In this document: piece by piece, positions 62,567 through 64,000 of the stretch
Position numbering within the stretch: position 1 is the first letter of the stretch
Layout of the letters: each line of letters starts with the position of its first letter
Origin: Sarcocystis neurona
Lineage: Eukaryota > Apicomplexa > Conoidasida > Eucoccidiorida > Sarcocystidae
Direction of reading: 5' to 3'
Length of the DNA stretch: 64,000 nucleotides
NCBI GenBank assembly: GCA_000727475.1
Contig: KL647289.1
Location: 3,848,019-3,912,018 of the forward strand
Position numbers and translations under genes: made by a program
Notes under the pieces: generated by a model
The model's input: only the letters and a program-made list of their open reading frames with translations
What the model was told of the DNA's origin: nothing
Database searches by the model: none

Positions 62567-64000
62567 ATCGTCAGCTCCACGTAAGTAGAATGCATGTTAT
62601 GAGTATCAATGCAGTTAATAACATCACGGTCACTTCCCAGGGAGCCCCTCCTTGTCTCTACAGATGGGAAGGTCTTTTTATTGTCACTACTCCTCCCGCA
62701 GTTGGTAGAAGAAAAGCAGGATTTCTTGCAGATAGAGCGCACGCCTGTAAATTTTGTTGGTCACCGTAAAAAGAAGAGTGTGACGTGCACTGGAGTAGTT
62801 TTCAACTCTGTTCGAGAACAGCTTGTCCGCATTCGAATAGTAGTACAAGTTCAAATGCAACACTTGACGCTGGAATATTTCAACACGAAAGTGCAGACAG
62901 TCACGATTGTCCCTTTCAAGTCATCTACTTCAATGTGTATGTTCTCTAGCTACAATGCAACACACCGGCGTACACGTGCATATGTATAGGCACATTACTG
63001 TCCGGACGATATGGAAACCTGTGACTTGCCTTGAAAAAATTTCGTCTAGAATATTGTCAGCCTCCTTCTACAGAATGATTACAGATGCCCTCTTCTGCGG
63101 TTGCAAGCTCGAACTCGGGCCTCTCCATTTAAGTGTGAACCCACAGGACTACGAGGCGATGCACCGGGCTTCTGCCATCGCAGCGACAAACAAGCATATG
63201 TATACGTACACACCTGTATACATAGATACCGCGCGTATATTCGCACAAGTATGCCCGTTAACACGAAATGCGGTCAAGGACGAGGCCCATGCTTATAACT
63301 TTCGACATTTAAATGGAGATGGATATACTTACGTAAAGATTCGCTATCACGTGCGCGTACGTATGCGTGACAATTCTAAGGTACGCTGCCGAACTCTGAG
63401 TGCACACCAGTGCGTATCAATTCAAGGCACACTGTCTAGGGGTCATTCCAGACAACTGTGGCGGTCTTTCTTGCCGGCAATTGTTAGCGTATTTTCCGCA
63501 TTGGAACTACAAGTAGTACCGCTCCAAGGATGGGCAAGACGGCAGATTCTTCCGTCTTGTCATTGAGGAAGATCAGGACGACACGGTCTTCGGCAGACAG
63601 CGGCTTTGCTCACCGCGTCAAGCATATCAGTACGCATCTATCCATCTATCGACCGATCCACCTATATATATATATATGTACACAGTTTCTGATGGCGCTC
63701 AGCCCATTAGTGTCCAACCTCCGTCGTGGAGGGCGGCACGTACATGCATGCATACGTATACAAGTAGACATTCATGAATGATCACCGTGTAAAGGGCACC
63801 AGCACTCTCCCACACATTTCAACAAACGTTGAGGAGAAGTTACAATACACGTAAACACAAATACCTCATCTATCTGTCTGCTTTAAAGTTTGGAGGTGGA
63901 GAAAACAGAGGTTGTCCTAATCCATTCACCACTGACATCCACCCTTTCTCTATTCTTGTACCGGGTAGACGAAAATAACAAGGGGCGCCGATACTTTCTT

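Larger units (their letters stand above)
58641..64000. other. Right-hand end, gene content unresolved
   Basis: The first exon of IFT57 is expected between about 58650 and 60000 but was not found. Beyond it, short protein-like segments occur on both strands: plus 59954-60038, plus 60916-61017 (47 codons from an ATG), plus 63530-63616 (GRFFRLVIEEDQDDTVFG), minus 60669-60463 (VEADGLSKDEKTGIQLPEF) and minus 62566-62337. They cannot all be real, and I could not assemble a splice chain or recognise a family. A gene running off the right edge is likely. Confidence 0.35.

Noticed and set aside
1..64000. tRNA, rRNA, CRISPR arrays, telomere-repeat arrays and bacterial features
   Set aside because: No cloverleaf, rRNA-like, spaced-repeat or telomeric array was seen by eye; the content is typical of a eukaryotic nuclear chromosome.

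Overview
The window is nuclear DNA of a coccidian apicomplexan, most probably an Eimeria. The evidence is (i) trinucleotide CAG/CTG arrays inside open reading frames that give long runs of Ser, Gln and Ala, the homopolymeric repeats known as typical of Eimeria coding sequence; (ii) an alveolin-type inner membrane complex (IMC) gene; (iii) intron-rich genes with standard GT-AG splice sites; and (iv) alternation of blocks full of TA/TG/CAG repeats with quieter blocks, as described for Eimeria chromosomes. I cannot name the species.

Layout. 2.1-14.9 kb (+): an alveolin gene. Seven exons are proposed, and every splice phase is compatible. It encodes about 374 residues built on degenerate VPxV/VEKxVEVP repeats, with small exons in 1.1-2.3 kb introns full of microsatellites. 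14.9-18.9 kb: no firm gene; two minus-strand open segments may be an eroded Ty3/gypsy relic. 18.9-21.2 kb (+): SPO11, the meiotic double-strand-break transesterase, in a compact repeat-poor gene of about eight exons with the catalytic tyrosine and Toprim acidic residues visible. 21.2-29.5 kb: unresolved, with some weak coding signals. 30.0-43.4 kb (+): a giant two-exon gene of about 4,000 residues whose histidine acid phosphatase (His_Phos_2) motifs are scattered between very long Ser/Gln/Ala tracts. 43.4-49 kb: repeat-rich, no gene resolved. 49-58.6 kb (-): IFT57, an intraflagellar transport (IFT-B) subunit, in at least nine small exons. 58.6-64 kb: conflicting short open segments on both strands, unresolved.

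The genes are not an operon and do not share one pathway. Three fit coccidian biology: alveolin for the zoite cortical cytoskeleton, SPO11 for meiosis at sporulation, and IFT57 for the flagella of microgametes. Exon models were built by eye from reading frame, splice signals, phase agreement and recalled family motifs. No search was run, so exon edges and the first and last exons are the least certain parts.
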